64,000 nucleotides of DNA from Rothia sp. (in: high G+C Gram-positive bacteria) (GTDB lineage: Bacteria > Actinomycetota > Actinomycetes > Actinomycetales > Micrococcaceae), in contig JAUMWB010000002.1 of assembly GCA_030529845.1 (NCBI GenBank), forward strand, positions 1 to 64,000, given 5' to 3'. This document shows positions 23,801-34,157 of the stretch, one piece after another. The notes under the pieces were generated by a model. It was not told the origin of the DNA. It did not search any database and saw only the letters and a program-made list of their open reading frames with translations. Positions within the stretch are counted from its first letter, which is position 1, and every line of letters starts with the position of its first letter. The translations under genes and the position numbers were made by a program.

Positions 23801-25827
23801 GCACCCAACCCCTGATTCACCTCACCGACATCACCCAGACCTTCCCCACCGCCGATAAACCGGTACTCAACAAAGTCAATCTCACGGTATACCCCGGCGA
23901 CTACCTAGCCATCATCGGCCCCTCCGGGTCTGGCAAATCAACCCTGCTCAATGTGCTAGGTCTACTCAGCAGACCTTCAACAGGTAGCTACCGCCTAGAG
24001 GGAGTAGAAACCACGGGCATTACAGAGGCAGGACGAGACGCTCTACGGCGCAACACCATCGGCTTCATCTTCCAGTCTTCCAACATGCTGCTCGACGAAA
24101 CCGCCCTCACCAACTCCTCCATGTCCCTCCGAGTACAAGGGGCGCCCCGCAGCAGCCGAGCAATCCAAGCCGGGGCAACCTTGCAGGCCATAGGGCTCTC
24201 CCACCGCGAGAATACACCGGCCAAGTATCTCTCAGGCGGTGAAAAACAACGGTGCGCCATCGCCCGTGCCGTTGCAGGCTCCCCCACCCTCATCCTGGCC
24301 GATGAACCCACCGGCAACCTCGACTCCGAAAATACGGCAAAGGTTCTCAGCACCCTAGCTGACCTACACAAAACCGGCCACACCCTCATCATCATCACCC
24401 ACGACCCAGCCATTGCAGCTACAGCCCCCCGCCGGGCTAGCATCATTGACGGGGTGCTCACCGAAGAACCCAGCCCCGAAACCACAGTCAGACAGAAAAC
24501 CAAAGCCCAGGACGCCAGCACCCCCACTCCACCGGGAGTCGGCAGGAAGAGAAACGGAGGGCAAGACCCGCAGCAAAAACCACTGCTCAGCGACGACCTT
24601 TTTGAAGCTATCTCAGCGATTATCACCCGCCCTATCCGTTCTGCCCTACTTGCTCTGTCATTCGCCCTGGGCGTTGGGGGGCTCATCGCCTCGCTAGGAC
24701 TAAGTTCCTCTGCGGCTTACCAGGTCAACCAGCGTATGTTGGGCTCAGAGCAGCAGGTCGTCAACGCTACCGTACAGACCACAGAGAATGTGCTCTCCAA
24801 CTACCGATCGGGGGCATCGGCTAGCGACTATGTAGAGGCCCTCACTCAGCTCAGCTACGTTGAAAAGGTTGGCTACCAGGCCATGATTGCCCCGGCTGAT
24901 ATACGTATCACACGTTTCTCTGCCCTTGACCGTGAACCAGACACAGCAATAGCTCTCGTCTCTGTCAATCGGGGTAGGCTTGAGCAGCTCGGAGCTACCG
25001 TCACCCCCAGCTCCGCCCTACAAACCCTTTCCACCATGAATGGGTCCCTCAGCCTCGACTCAGTAACAGACCGAGAACTTGCCACCAGCCTTGGGGCCGG
25101 GCTCATCACCCCGGGGGCTGCCCGGGCACTAGGAATCTACGATGAAGCCACCCAGGGCCTGAGCGAAGGCACCGGTGTCTGGGTAGACGGGCACTATCTG
25201 CCCGTCACCGGGCTCATTGACTTTGGGGAAGAAGCTCCCGAACTCGCCAACGCCCTACTGGCCCCGCCTGCGGTTCTCGCAGCCAACGGCCGCTACCAGG
25301 TGCTTTACACCATCCATACTGAACCCGGCTATACGCGGGCAGTCAGCCAAGCCGTCCCCTTTGTGCTGGCTCCCACAGCACCGGCCGATGTCACTACTGA
25401 AACGCCCTCAAGCCTAGCTGACTTACGGGCTGACGTATCAGAAGACTTGGGGCTATTCGTCGGCATTCTCTCAGGTATCCTACTGGCCCTAGCCAGCCTG
25501 TCAGCGGGTACCTCTATGTACCTTTCGGTGCAGAGCCGCACCTCAGAAATTGCCCTGCGTCGAGCCATCGGCGCCAGCAAAGGGCTCATCGCTAGACTAT
25601 TCATTTTTGAGGGCCTAGCCCTGGGTTTCATCGGTGGGTCTTTAGGGGCTGCTGCTGGTGTTTTAGCCACTGTATTGCTCTCAAGTACCCAAGGGTGGCA
25701 GGTTGTTCTTTCGCCAACCTACCCCCTCATAGGAGCCAGCCTCGGCTGCAACACAGGGCTCTTCAGCTCCCTCTACCCCGCACTCGTCGCCAGCCGCAAA
25801 GACCCGGCAGATGCAATGCGAGCCTGA
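23797..25827 (+). CDS. MacB-type ABC transporter (fused ATPase and FtsX permease)
   Basis: A 676-residue fusion. The ATPase domain spans about residues 1-230, with Walker A GPSGSGKST, signature YLSGGEKQR and Walker B LILADEPTGNLD. A linker rich in Pro, Lys and Gln (235-270) leads to the first membrane helix (ALLALSFALGVGGLIASLGL). An extracytoplasmic domain of about 250 residues follows, then three helices (FVGILSGILLALASLSAG, ALGFIGGSLGAAAGVLATVL, LIGASLGCNTGLFSSLYPA). This four-helix layout is that of MacB/FtsX mechanotransmission transporters, which couple ATP use to an extracellular movement rather than carrying a substrate through the membrane. It is the last gene of the crystallin operon. 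Confidence 0.88.
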   Translation: MSTQPLIHLTDITQTFPTADKPVLNKVNLTVYPGDYLAIIGPSGSGKSTLLNVLGLLSRPSTGSYRLEGVETTGITEAGRDALRRNTIGFIFQSSNMLLDETALTNSSMSLRVQGAPRSSRAIQAGATLQAIGLSHRENTPAKYLSGGEKQRCAIARAVAGSPTLILADEPTGNLDSENTAKVLSTLADLHKTGHTLIIITHDPAIAATAPRRASIIDGVLTEEPSPETTVRQKTKAQDASTPTPPGVGRKRNGGQDPQQKPLLSDDLFEAISAIITRPIRSALLALSFALGVGGLIASLGLSSSAAYQVNQRMLGSEQQVVNATVQTTENVLSNYRSGASASDYVEALTQLSYVEKVGYQAMIAPADIRITRFSALDREPDTAIALVSVNRGRLEQLGATVTPSSALQTLSTMNGSLSLDSVTDRELATSLGAGLITPGAARALGIYDEATQGLSEGTGVWVDGHYLPVTGLIDFGEEAPELANALLAPPAVLAANGRYQVLYTIHTEPGYTRAVSQAVPFVLAPTAPADVTTETPSSLADLRADVSEDLGLFVGILSGILLALASLSAGTSMYLSVQSRTSEIALRRAIGASKGLIARLFIFEGLALGFIGGSLGAAAGVLATVLLSSTQGWQVVLSPTYPLIGASLGCNTGLFSSLYPALVASRKDPADAMRA

Positions 25828-25899
25828 CCCCTCTTGAGCCGCCCCGAGAAATTTGCGGGCACCGGCGTCCTGATTTCGCGTAACACGAACGCTCAAATT

Positions 25900-25915
25900 T
25901 GTGACTAGCGCTACA
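25900..25915 (+). promoter_or_regulatory. Possible Crp/GlxR half-site upstream of acs
   Basis: TGTGACTAGCGCTACA keeps the TGTGA half of the Crp/GlxR palindrome, but the right half (CTACA) deviates. It lies 76 bases before the acs start. GlxR control of acs is known in corynebacteria; here it is only a suggestion. Confidence 0.25.
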
Positions 25916-25990
25916 GGGTGCGCTAAGGTGAGAAAAAGTCCATTTGTGGCGCAAATCAATGACGCGCCCCACAGAAAAGGAAGGTACACC

Positions 25991-27928
<1,938 letters not shown>

Positions 27929-27942
27929 CAGCGCGATATAAC

Positions 27943-28045
27943 AGGATGTGGGGCATGTGTGCCCCACATCAGTTGAGGCCAGTGTTTTTGATTAGATGCC
28001 CGCCCCATTCTGCTCCATCTATGGCAGCAAGCTGGAGGCGGGCGT
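27943..28045 (+). terminator. Stem-loop region between acs and aroQ
   Basis: A perfect 11-bp hairpin GATGTGGGGCA-TGTG-TGCCCCACATC (about 27943-27968) without a U-tract follows the acs stop. A second, wide-loop pair GCCCGCC...GGCGGGC (about 27998-28042) then runs into GTTTT. Together they probably end acs transcription. Confidence 0.55.
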
Positions 28046-28068
28046 TTTCGTGTGAAAAACTAGGAACT

Positions 28069-28524
28069 ATGGCAACACCACAGACTGCACCCCGACGTAT
28101 CTCCGTGATTAACGGCCCCAACCTCAACCTGCTCGGCGTACGAAAACCCGAGATTTACGGGCGTACCACCCTGGCCGACATCGAAGCCACCCTCCGCGCC
28201 CAGGCCGCCGAGCTGGGCTATGAGATCACCTTCATGCAGTCCAACCACGAGGGCGATCTTATCGACGCTATCCAGGCCGCCCGCACCGCGTCCGCCGGTA
28301 TCATCATCAACCCGGCAGCCTACACCCACACCTCCGTGGCTCTGCACGACGCCCTTGAAGCGGCCGAGCTGCCGGTCGTTGAAGTACATCTCTCCAACGT
28401 GCACCAGCGGGAACCCTTCCGCCACCACTCCTATGTTTCTCCCCAGGCGACCGCCGTCATTGCCGGTGCCGGGGCCCAGGGCTACGAACTAGCCCTAGCC
28501 TTCCTAGCCCGTCACCTAGGCTAG
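28069..28524 (+). CDS. aroQ: Type II 3-dehydroquinate dehydratase
   Basis: Third step of the shikimate pathway, dehydration of 3-dehydroquinate. The product is 151 residues, typical of the dodecameric type II enzyme. [17 protein letters not shown] contains the flexible-loop arginine and the catalytic tyrosine. [13 protein letters not shown] and [21 protein letters not shown] carry the catalytic histidine and substrate-binding residues. The frame is open further upstream, but the ATG at 28069 has AGGAA just ahead and gives the normal N-terminus. No other aro genes are near. Confidence 0.95.
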   Translation: MATPQTAPRRISVINGPNLNLLGVRKPEIYGRTTLADIEATLRAQAAELGYEITFMQSNHEGDLIDAIQAARTASAGIIINPAAYTHTSVALHDALEAAELPVVEVHLSNVHQREPFRHHSYVSPQATAVIAGAGAQGYELALAFLARHLG

Positions 28525-28533
28525 CTCGGTACG

Positions 28534-28957
28534 ATGGCCACCCAACCTCAGGCAAAGCTCACCCTGACCGACGCCGTCTATATCGGCGCCGGCTCCATGA
28601 TTGGGGCATGCCTGGGGCTTTGCCGCTGGCTGGTGCTTCGTAATCGGTAAAACCGCCAGTTGTGCTGCTATGGCAATGACCTTTGCCTCCTATCTAGCAC
28701 CGGGTTACGAAAACCCCCCTCACTGTCGCCGCGGTTGTTGCCCTCACCGCCGTCAATTACCGGGGATTACCCGCACCGCGGCCCTCACTAAAATCCTGGT
28801 TACGCTGGTGTTCTTAGCCATGGCAGTCTTTTTCGGGGCAGTTCTACTCGGGGTAGCCCCCGACCTGGCGATCACCAACCCAAACGCAGGGGCTGGGGTG
28901 GGTGCGTCCGCCCCACCCAGATCGCCCAGCCTTAGCTGGGCACGCACTGGCCGGTAG
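28534..28957 (+). pseudogene. Remnant of an APC-type amino acid permease
   Basis: The start reads MATQPQAKLTLTDAVYIGAGSMIGA, the normal beginning of an amino acid permease, but then jumps in another frame to GHAWGFAAGWCFVIGKTASCAAMAMTF, so a segment of some 60-plus residues is missing. After ASYLAPGYENP the frame slips again (TPLTVAAVVALTAVNYRG is in a different frame), then returns to GITRTAALTKILVTLVFLAMAV. The remnant ends after LAITNPNAG, overlapping the marP 3' end. With a deletion, two further frame changes and loss of the C-terminal two thirds it cannot be functional. Confidence 0.85.
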
Positions 28958-30104
28958 CGACCTCGGGTGAGGCTGCACTGACCTGAGCCAGGGCCTCAAG
29001 AATATGCGCTGCCGGGACGGCATAGCCGGTCTGGCTCTGGGTTGACTTAGCAAAGACCATAGCCATGACCTGCCCGTCCTCGGTGAGCACAGGCCCACCG
29101 GAGTTACCCTGCTGCACCTGGGCAGCAAGCTGATAGACCAGACGGGAGGGGTTAGTTTCACCTGTTTGTGAATTGATGGTTTGGGTGTAACCCAAACCCT
29201 GAACTATTGCAGCCCGGCTCGTGAAGGGGCCGCCACCGGGGTAGCCCATGAAGGCAACTTCGGTTCCCGAAGCGACCTCGGCCTGGTTGACGGTCAGGGG
29301 GGTGAGGTCAAGATCGGGGGCGCTGATAATCGCGATATCGCGTTCGGTATCGTAGTAGACCACATCGCCTGTTGCGGCTTGGCCGTCGCGGCTGAGCAGG
29401 GTGGGAGTGCTGACGCCTGCCACCACGTGGGCGTTGGTGACCACCAGGCCGCCGTCCACCACGAACCCTGACCCCTCCGATGTGTAATTACAGGCCTGAG
29501 CTGATCCCACCACCTGCACAACCGACCACCCGGCCTCGTCCAGGGCCGCCGTTTGCAGGGTGCCCAGAGGGGCAGACTGCTCGGGGTAAAGCAGCTGGGA
29601 GATTTCAGGAAGGCCAGTGGCCTGCACGATTTGGCCGCGGATCTCGGTGACCTTCTCTTGGGCGGAGGCCGGGGTCATCTGCATCATCCAGCTAATGACC
29701 TTAGAATCTGCGGTCAAAGCGGTAACAGAGGGAATACCCAGGGGACGGACGACCAGCACCACCGTGACAATCACGAGAGAGGCCAGCACCATGTTGACTA
29801 ACCCACCGGCAAGCCGCTCCAGACCTCGCAGGGGCGTGCGGTCACTTGCCCTGCGGATTGCGCTGCCCAGGGTCATTCCCAGAGTCTGCCCCAGCACCAG
29901 GCAGGCGAGCACTGTACCCAGCCCGGCCAGCAGGTACCACCGTGAATCAACCTGGTCAATGACCCAGGGGGTGGCGTAAATAGCTGCAACTGCACCCAGC
30001 ACAATTCCAACAAAGGTACCCAGGGTGACAAAGAGCCCCTGCCGCACACCGGCTAAGAAGTAGAGGGCAATAATAGCAATAATGACCCAGTCAAGAACGG
30101 TCAT
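28932..30104 (-). CDS. marP: MarP-family membrane serine protease
   Basis: A 390-residue protease. About four membrane helices in the first 130 residues form a CvpA-like domain (VIIAIIALYFLAGVRQGLF, then LVNMVLASLVIVTVVLVV). A trypsin-like domain follows outside the cell. The triad is visible as TNAHVV (His), TERDIAI (Asp) and GNSGGPV (Ser). Two cysteines (AQACNY and the C-terminal TGQCVPS) match the redox disulfide known in mycobacterial MarP, which is needed for acid and oxidative stress survival. The frame extends to 30131, but GGAGAA immediately before the ATG at 30104 supports that start. It is divergent from glxR. Confidence 0.9.
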   Translation of the reverse strand: MTVLDWVIIAIIALYFLAGVRQGLFVTLGTFVGIVLGAVAAIYATPWVIDQVDSRWYLLAGLGTVLACLVLGQTLGMTLGSAIRRASDRTPLRGLERLAGGLVNMVLASLVIVTVVLVVRPLGIPSVTALTADSKVISWMMQMTPASAQEKVTEIRGQIVQATGLPEISQLLYPEQSAPLGTLQTAALDEAGWSVVQVVGSAQACNYTSEGSGFVVDGGLVVTNAHVVAGVSTPTLLSRDGQAATGDVVYYDTERDIAIISAPDLDLTPLTVNQAEVASGTEVAFMGYPGGGPFTSRAAIVQGLGYTQTINSQTGETNPSRLVYQLAAQVQQGNSGGPVLTEDGQVMAMVFAKSTQSQTGYAVPAAHILEALAQVSAASPEVATGQCVPS

Positions 30105-30473
30105 GATTCTCCATTCAACGGGGAAGGCCAAATGGGCTAGGCTCCGCCCTATGCCGCCTCAGTAAAAACCGAGCGGACGCTGGGAGCTCTGCCGGGACTC
30201 AGCCCTCACAGGAATACCACAGCCTACACGTCCAACCTGAAAAAATAGGCGGGAACTCAGGAAAAATTCTCGGTGAAGGAACTAAGCTCTAGGCGCTTTG
30301 GGTATCGAAAGCATCAAATATCCTGTAGGCTCTTATTAGTTGAATATGTCACAGATAAAAGTGCTGTGTGATGGACTAGGCAAAGACTATGCTTAGAAGT
30401 CTGCCCGCCCTGTGTGTACAGGGCACTGCACTCGAATCGCCCTTTAGATCCATATCAGGAGTAAAAGAGAACC
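30105..30473. promoter_or_regulatory. Divergent marP/glxR intergenic region
   Basis: About 370 bases with no coding frame. A -10-like TATGCT lies near 30387 on plus, with no good -35, as for activator-dependent promoters. AGGAG at 30457-30461 is the likely ribosome site of glxR. I could not find a full TGTGA-N6-TCACA site. Confidence 0.4.
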
Positions 30474-31151
30474 ATGGATATTGAAGTACTACGCCGTGCT
30501 CCGCTGTTCGCTTCACTCGACGACGAAGCCTTTGCAGCACTAACCGAAGACATCACCGAAGTCGACCTTTCACGCAGCGCTACCCTCTTCTACGAAGGTG
30601 ACCAGGGCGACCAGCTCTACTTCGTCATCTCAGGCAAGATGAAGCTGGGTCGCACCGCTTCCGATGGCCGTGAGAACCTGGTAGCTATCATGGGCCCCGG
30701 TGAAATCTTCGGCGAAATGGCCCTGTTTGACCCCTCACCCCGCTCAACCAGCGCAACCGCTGTCTCTGAGACCCGCCTGGCAGGTGTCAAGCACGAGTCC
30801 CTCCGTAAGGCTATGGAGAAGTCCCCCAACATCTCCGCCCAGGTTCTGCAGGCCCTGGCCCGCCGCCTGCGCCGCACCAACGAGAACCTGGCTGACCTGG
30901 TCTTCTCAGACGTTCCCGGTCGCGTTGCCAAGGCCCTGCTTGACCTGGCTGACCGTTTCGGCCGCCCCGCCACCGACGGTGTGCTGGTTGCCCACGAACT
31001 GACCCAGGAAGAGCTGGCCCAGCTGGTGGGTGCTTCCCGCGAAACCGTGAACAAGGCTCTGGCTGAGTTCGTTTCCCGCGGCTGGATCCGCCTGGAGGCT
31101 CGCGCTGTGGTTATCCTCGACCTGCAGCGTCTGCGCCAGCGCTCCCGCTAA
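30474..31151 (+). CDS. glxR: Crp/Fnr-family regulator, GlxR type
   Basis: A 225-residue global regulator of carbon metabolism. The cyclic-nucleotide domain covers about residues 1-120; its phosphate cassette is GEIFGEMALFDPSPRSTSATA, with the arginine that binds the cyclic phosphate. A long dimer helix follows (QVLQALARRLRRTNENLADL). The winged helix-turn-helix recognition part is LAQLVGASRETVNKALAEF. It is very close in design to Corynebacterium GlxR and mycobacterial Crp. It is a single gene with a strong terminator. Likely targets in this window are acs and the lactate genes, but no perfect site was found. Confidence 0.93.
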   Translation: MDIEVLRRAPLFASLDDEAFAALTEDITEVDLSRSATLFYEGDQGDQLYFVISGKMKLGRTASDGRENLVAIMGPGEIFGEMALFDPSPRSTSATAVSETRLAGVKHESLRKAMEKSPNISAQVLQALARRLRRTNENLADLVFSDVPGRVAKALLDLADRFGRPATDGVLVAHELTQEELAQLVGASRETVNKALAEFVSRGWIRLEARAVVILDLQRLRQRSR

Positions 31152-31186
31152 GGTGGGGCGGGCGTCCTGCCTGCTCTCAATACTTT

Positions 31187-31226
31187 AAAACCGGGTGGTT
31201 AGCTCTAGCTGACCACCCGGTTTTTT
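31187..31226 (+). terminator. Terminator of glxR
   Basis: AAAACCGGGTGGTTAGCT pairs with AGCTGACCACCCGGTTTT, followed by a T-run to 31226. A classic intrinsic terminator, also usable in reverse. Confidence 0.92.
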
Positions 31227-31259
31227 GCACCTACCCCGGGCAGGGGCGGACGCCGGTGG

Positions 31260-32321
31260 TTAGCGGGTCTGCCAGGTGAGGCCGTCGGATGAGGTGATGA
31301 GGGTGGTGCTACTTGAGGGAACCCAGGCCGGGTAGCCAACTTCAAGGGTGTAGGTTCCGTTAGTGTAGTGGGCCTCTAGCAGGTAGGAGGCGGCTGGGTC
31401 TAGCTCGTGGGTAGTCCAGGTGAGCCCGTTATCTGCGCTGGTCAGCAGTGTGGCCCCTTCGGCACGGGCTTGGCAGTAGACCAGAACTGTCTCACTGAGG
31501 CGCTGGTGACCGCAGAGCTCTAGGGATTTGGCTCCAACCGTAGAGATTTTTCCGCCCATAAGCCAGTGACCCCGGTCGGTGTAGGTTGCGGCGTAGATGT
31601 CGTTGCTGTTGGCCAGAACCAGACCGAAGGTTCCACTCTCGTCGATGTCGGTGACGTTTTCAGCCTCAACCGGGGTAAGCGGAGCGGGAGTGTAGGGCTG
31701 GCCGGTGGGCTCGGGGGCGGACGTGGGGGCCTCCTCGGGCTCCTGGACGTCGCCCAGGTTGCCCAGCGGGGTTGAGGCGCCCCCGGAGTCCTTACTGCTG
31801 GGCCAACAGTCATAGGTTCCCTCAAGGTCCCGGGCAAAGATGAGGTTGACCTGTTGTGCCTCCCTGCAATGGTCACGGTCTAGCCCTACGGGGAACTGGT
31901 AGTAGGTTTTCCCCTCATCTTCATAGCGGATCCAACCGGTACTGAAAACCAGAACAATGAAAAAGCTAAAAGTCATTACCAGGGCTAGAGCACTTACCAG
32001 CAAGAGCAGAAGCCCTTGGGCAAACCAGGTGGTTAGCAAGGCCAGAGTGCTGCCTCTAGCCCCAGCTGGCTGGGGAATTTTTCCCAGGCTTTTGAGGATA
32101 TAGCCGGTTCCACACACCAATAAGGTAAGGGCCGCCAGGTAAGAGAGCCCCAGGCAGACCAAGCCTAGCCCTGGGATAAGTTGTAGCCCCAAGGCGCCCA
32201 GTCCCAACCAGCCACCGATAATAGCCACCAGTAGCAGACAAGCCCCCAGGGCTGCCCATCTGGTAAGTCTCTGTGAGAACGAGATGGGTACTGGGCTGGG
32301 GGCCTGATGTTTGAGGGGCAC
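31260..32321 (-). CDS. Membrane protein with BNR-like extracellular part, hypothetical
   Basis: A 353-residue protein of unknown function. Residues about 18-75 and 90-135 hold roughly four membrane helices. A Glu/Pro/Thr-rich linker (EEAPTSAPEPTGQPYTPAP) follows, then a beta-rich extracellular domain. That domain has Asp-box-like repeats, DNGLTWTTHELDP and SSDGLTWQTR, as seen in sialidase/BNR and photosystem stability-factor type propellers, but only two are clear, too few for a full propeller. Two cysteines near residues 170-180 and two near 270-285 may form disulfides. Its GTG start lies two bases after the stop of the upstream NUDIX gene, so they are co-transcribed. Confidence 0.6.
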   Translation of the reverse strand: MPLKHQAPSPVPISFSQRLTRWAALGACLLLVAIIGGWLGLGALGLQLIPGLGLVCLGLSYLAALTLLVCGTGYILKSLGKIPQPAGARGSTLALLTTWFAQGLLLLLVSALALVMTFSFFIVLVFSTGWIRYEDEGKTYYQFPVGLDRDHCREAQQVNLIFARDLEGTYDCWPSSKDSGGASTPLGNLGDVQEPEEAPTSAPEPTGQPYTPAPLTPVEAENVTDIDESGTFGLVLANSNDIYAATYTDRGHWLMGGKISTVGAKSLELCGHQRLSETVLVYCQARAEGATLLTSADNGLTWTTHELDPAASYLLEAHYTNGTYTLEVGYPAWVPSSSTTLITSSDGLTWQTR

Positions 32322-32323
32322 GA

Positions 32324-33280
32324 CTAGACCTTTTTCTCCTGCACTGCTAGGTAGCAGGTGCCGGCGGCGTCCTGCTTGACCTCGGGCAGGTAGAGAGAAA
32401 CCTGACGCCGTTTGGCCAGAAAGGCTACCGCCCCCGATGAGGCGGCCAGCTGTTCAAGCAAGTACATGACGCCGGGGGTCACCAGCTCTTGGAATGGAAC
32501 CCCGATGGTGTCCTCCTGCCCAATTTCGTTACCGAGCTCCACGCTTGTGGGGTGGGCTACCAGATCACGCACGTTCACCCAGCGCCCCCAGATACCCTTG
32601 CCAGCTAGCAGGGAGGGGCTCTGCCCTACAGGCACAGCGCAGGTGAAGTAGTGAATGTCGTATCGCTTGTGGAAGAAGCCCGGTGACTGCCAACGCGCTA
32701 AGGGTTTGAGCAGGTCGGCGCGAATCTTCAGGCCCCGGCGTTCCAGGTAGTCAGCAAAGGTTTTATCCTGCTGGGCAACGGCCTGGCGGGAGGCCATGCA
32801 TTCGTGCCCGCTAGTGAGTTCGATGGTTGAGAGCTCTCCGCTACCTGCTAGCAGCACACCGGTCTCTTCAAAGAGCTCACGCACTGCGGTGACCACAACT
32901 GCGTGCGCCGCCCCCAGGTCGTCCTCGCTAAAAGCCTTAGCCCAGTAGTCACCACCGGGCCCGACCCAGCCGGTAGGGGCGGCGTCCTCGGGCACGCCTA
33001 ACCCGCCGGGGAAGGCAACCCGCCCCATGGGCGATTTCACGCGGTAGGTCATAAAGGTTTCGGGCCCTGAGGCGCCATCGCGCACAAAAACGACCGCGGC
33101 TGCGGGCTTGGCCGCGCGCGGGGTGCATTCCCCTTCATCGAGCCAGGTACGGGCTGAGTCCTGCTGGCTCGATGGGATGGGGTGGGTTTTGGGGGCGGGG
33201 GCCGCCCCCGTTGCATAGGGGGCGGACGCCGGTGGCGGCACCCGTTTGAGGGCACCGGTGTACATGGGTTGGCTAGGCAT
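32324..33280 (-). CDS. NUDIX hydrolase, NUDT19/RP2-like
   Basis: A hydrolase of about 318 residues. After a low-complexity N-terminus of 45 residues come AKPAAAVVFVRDGASGPETFMTYRV and MGRVAFPGGLGVPEDA. The NUDIX core is AVRELFEETGVLLAGS, separated from the glycine region by a longer insert as in NUDT19-type CoA diphosphatases. Substrate is uncertain; CoA or its esters is the family-based guess. The frame is open to 33481, within ridA. I chose the ATG at 33280, which overlaps the ridA end by eight bases and has GTGGAA just upstream; 33265 is an alternative. Confidence 0.78.
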   Translation of the reverse strand: MPSQPMYTGALKRVPPPASAPYATGAAPAPKTHPIPSSQQDSARTWLDEGECTPRAAKPAAAVVFVRDGASGPETFMTYRVKSPMGRVAFPGGLGVPEDAAPTGWVGPGGDYWAKAFSEDDLGAAHAVVVTAVRELFEETGVLLAGSGELSTIELTSGHECMASRQAVAQQDKTFADYLERRGLKIRADLLKPLARWQSPGFFHKRYDIHYFTCAVPVGQSPSLLAGKGIWGRWVNVRDLVAHPTSVELGNEIGQEDTIGVPFQELVTPGVMYLLEQLAASSGAVAFLAKRRQVSLYLPEVKQDAAGTCYLAVQEKKV

Positions 33281-33749
33281 ATTCCACGATGATTTCAACT
33301 TCAACTGGGGAGTCCAGCGGTAGAACGGGCACGCCAACGGCTGAGCGGGCATGCACACCGGCATCGCCAAAGACCTCGCCCAATAGTAGGGAGGCTCCGT
33401 TGATGACGGCGGGCTGGCCGGTGAAAGAAGGGTCTGATGAGACAAAACCAACCACTTTGACCACGCGGGTGATGCGGTCAAGATCGCCGATGACCGACTT
33501 CACGGCGGCCAGGGCGTTGAGGGCTGAGAGGCTAGCTAGTTTCTGGGCGGTCTCGGGGTCTACGAAGCCTTCAGCTCCGGAGTCTGATACCTTACCGGTG
33601 GCGGGCAGCTCACCCTTAACGAAAGGTAGCTGGCCTGAGGTGTAGACATAGTTACCGCTGGTGACGGCAGGAACGTAGGCGGCTACCGGGGCTGCCAGCT
33701 CGGGCAGGTCGTAGCCAAGTTCTGTGAGTCGATCTTCGATCTTTGACAC
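33273..33749 (-). CDS. RidA-family protein
   Basis: A 158-residue protein of the YjgF/YER057c/UK114 family, trimeric enamine/imine deaminases that clear reactive 2-aminoacrylate. Seen are the N-terminal TSGQLPFVKGELP, the middle ASLSALNALAAVKSVIGDLDRI, and the active-site arginine in HARSAVGVPVLPLDSPVEVEIIVE. It is longer than the 125-residue canonical type, and belongs to the subgroup with an N-terminal extension. The GTG start at 33749 has AAGAAGG upstream. It is followed by an overlapping NUDIX gene. A terminator separates it from the DUF4177 gene. Confidence 0.88.
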   Translation of the reverse strand: MSKIEDRLTELGYDLPELAAPVAAYVPAVTSGNYVYTSGQLPFVKGELPATGKVSDSGAEGFVDPETAQKLASLSALNALAAVKSVIGDLDRITRVVKVVGFVSSDPSFTGQPAVINGASLLLGEVFGDAGVHARSAVGVPVLPLDSPVEVEIIVEYA

Positions 33750-33785
33750 GGTGTACCTTCTTGAAAAGCAGTGTTTCTAGGGGCC

Positions 33786-33820
33786 AAAAACCGGGCTCGG
33801 GGCGAAGCCTGAACCCGGTT
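33786..33820 (-). terminator. Terminator behind the DUF4177 gene
   Basis: On the minus strand AACCGGGTTC pairs with GAGCCCGGTT and is followed by TTTGG. It lies between the DUF4177 stop and ridA. Confidence 0.75.
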
Positions 33821-33833
33821 CTGGTGTGAGTAT

Positions 33834-34040
33834 TTAGTTGCTAGCCTTCTTGCGCTTAAAGTAGGCGATTGGATTGCCCTGAGTGGGGGCAACCATGTTC
33901 CCGGCGGGAGTAGCGCCGCTAGGAGCGGGGGCACCGGGGAGCACGGTAACGAGCTCCCAGCCGTCTTCACCCCAGTTATCGAGGATCTGCTTGGTTGCGT
34001 GAATCATCAGGGGCACTGTTGCGTATTCCCATTTTTCCAT
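33834..34040 (-). CDS. DUF4177-family small protein
   Basis: A 68-residue cytosolic protein starting MEKWEYATVPLMIHATKQILDNWGEDGWELV, the hallmark W-E-Y ... GWELV pattern of DUF4177. A middle Pro/Ala/Gly stretch and a basic end (YFKRKKASN) complete it. Function is unknown. In actinobacteria it commonly sits between ridA and the class A PBP gene, as here. A TAGGCT box lies seven bases upstream of the ATG, so this may be another nearly leaderless gene. Confidence 0.8.
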   Translation of the reverse strand: MEKWEYATVPLMIHATKQILDNWGEDGWELVTVLPGAPAPSGATPAGNMVAPTQGNPIAYFKRKKASN

Positions 34041-34145
34041 AGCACCAAGCCTAGACCACCGGGGCTAAAAAGACGACTCTTACATCTCTCACAGGTTTTT
34101 GGTGGCTGTGACATGCCTGCCGGTGCGCTTTTCGCCCTGAGCCGA

Positions 34146-34151
34146 TAAACT
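34146..34151 (+). promoter_or_regulatory. -10 box for the PBP gene
   Basis: TAAACT six bases before the ATG at 34158, without a ribosome site. Confidence 0.5.
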
Positions 34152-34157
34152 GATGCA

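Noticed and set aside
25828..25990. Terminator after the MacB gene
   Set aside because: No convincing stem with T-run is visible between the operon end and acs.
30340..30372. Autoregulatory Crp/GlxR site upstream of glxR
   Set aside because: TGTCACA and TGTGTGATGG elements are present, but spacing and symmetry do not fit TGTGA-N6-TCACA.
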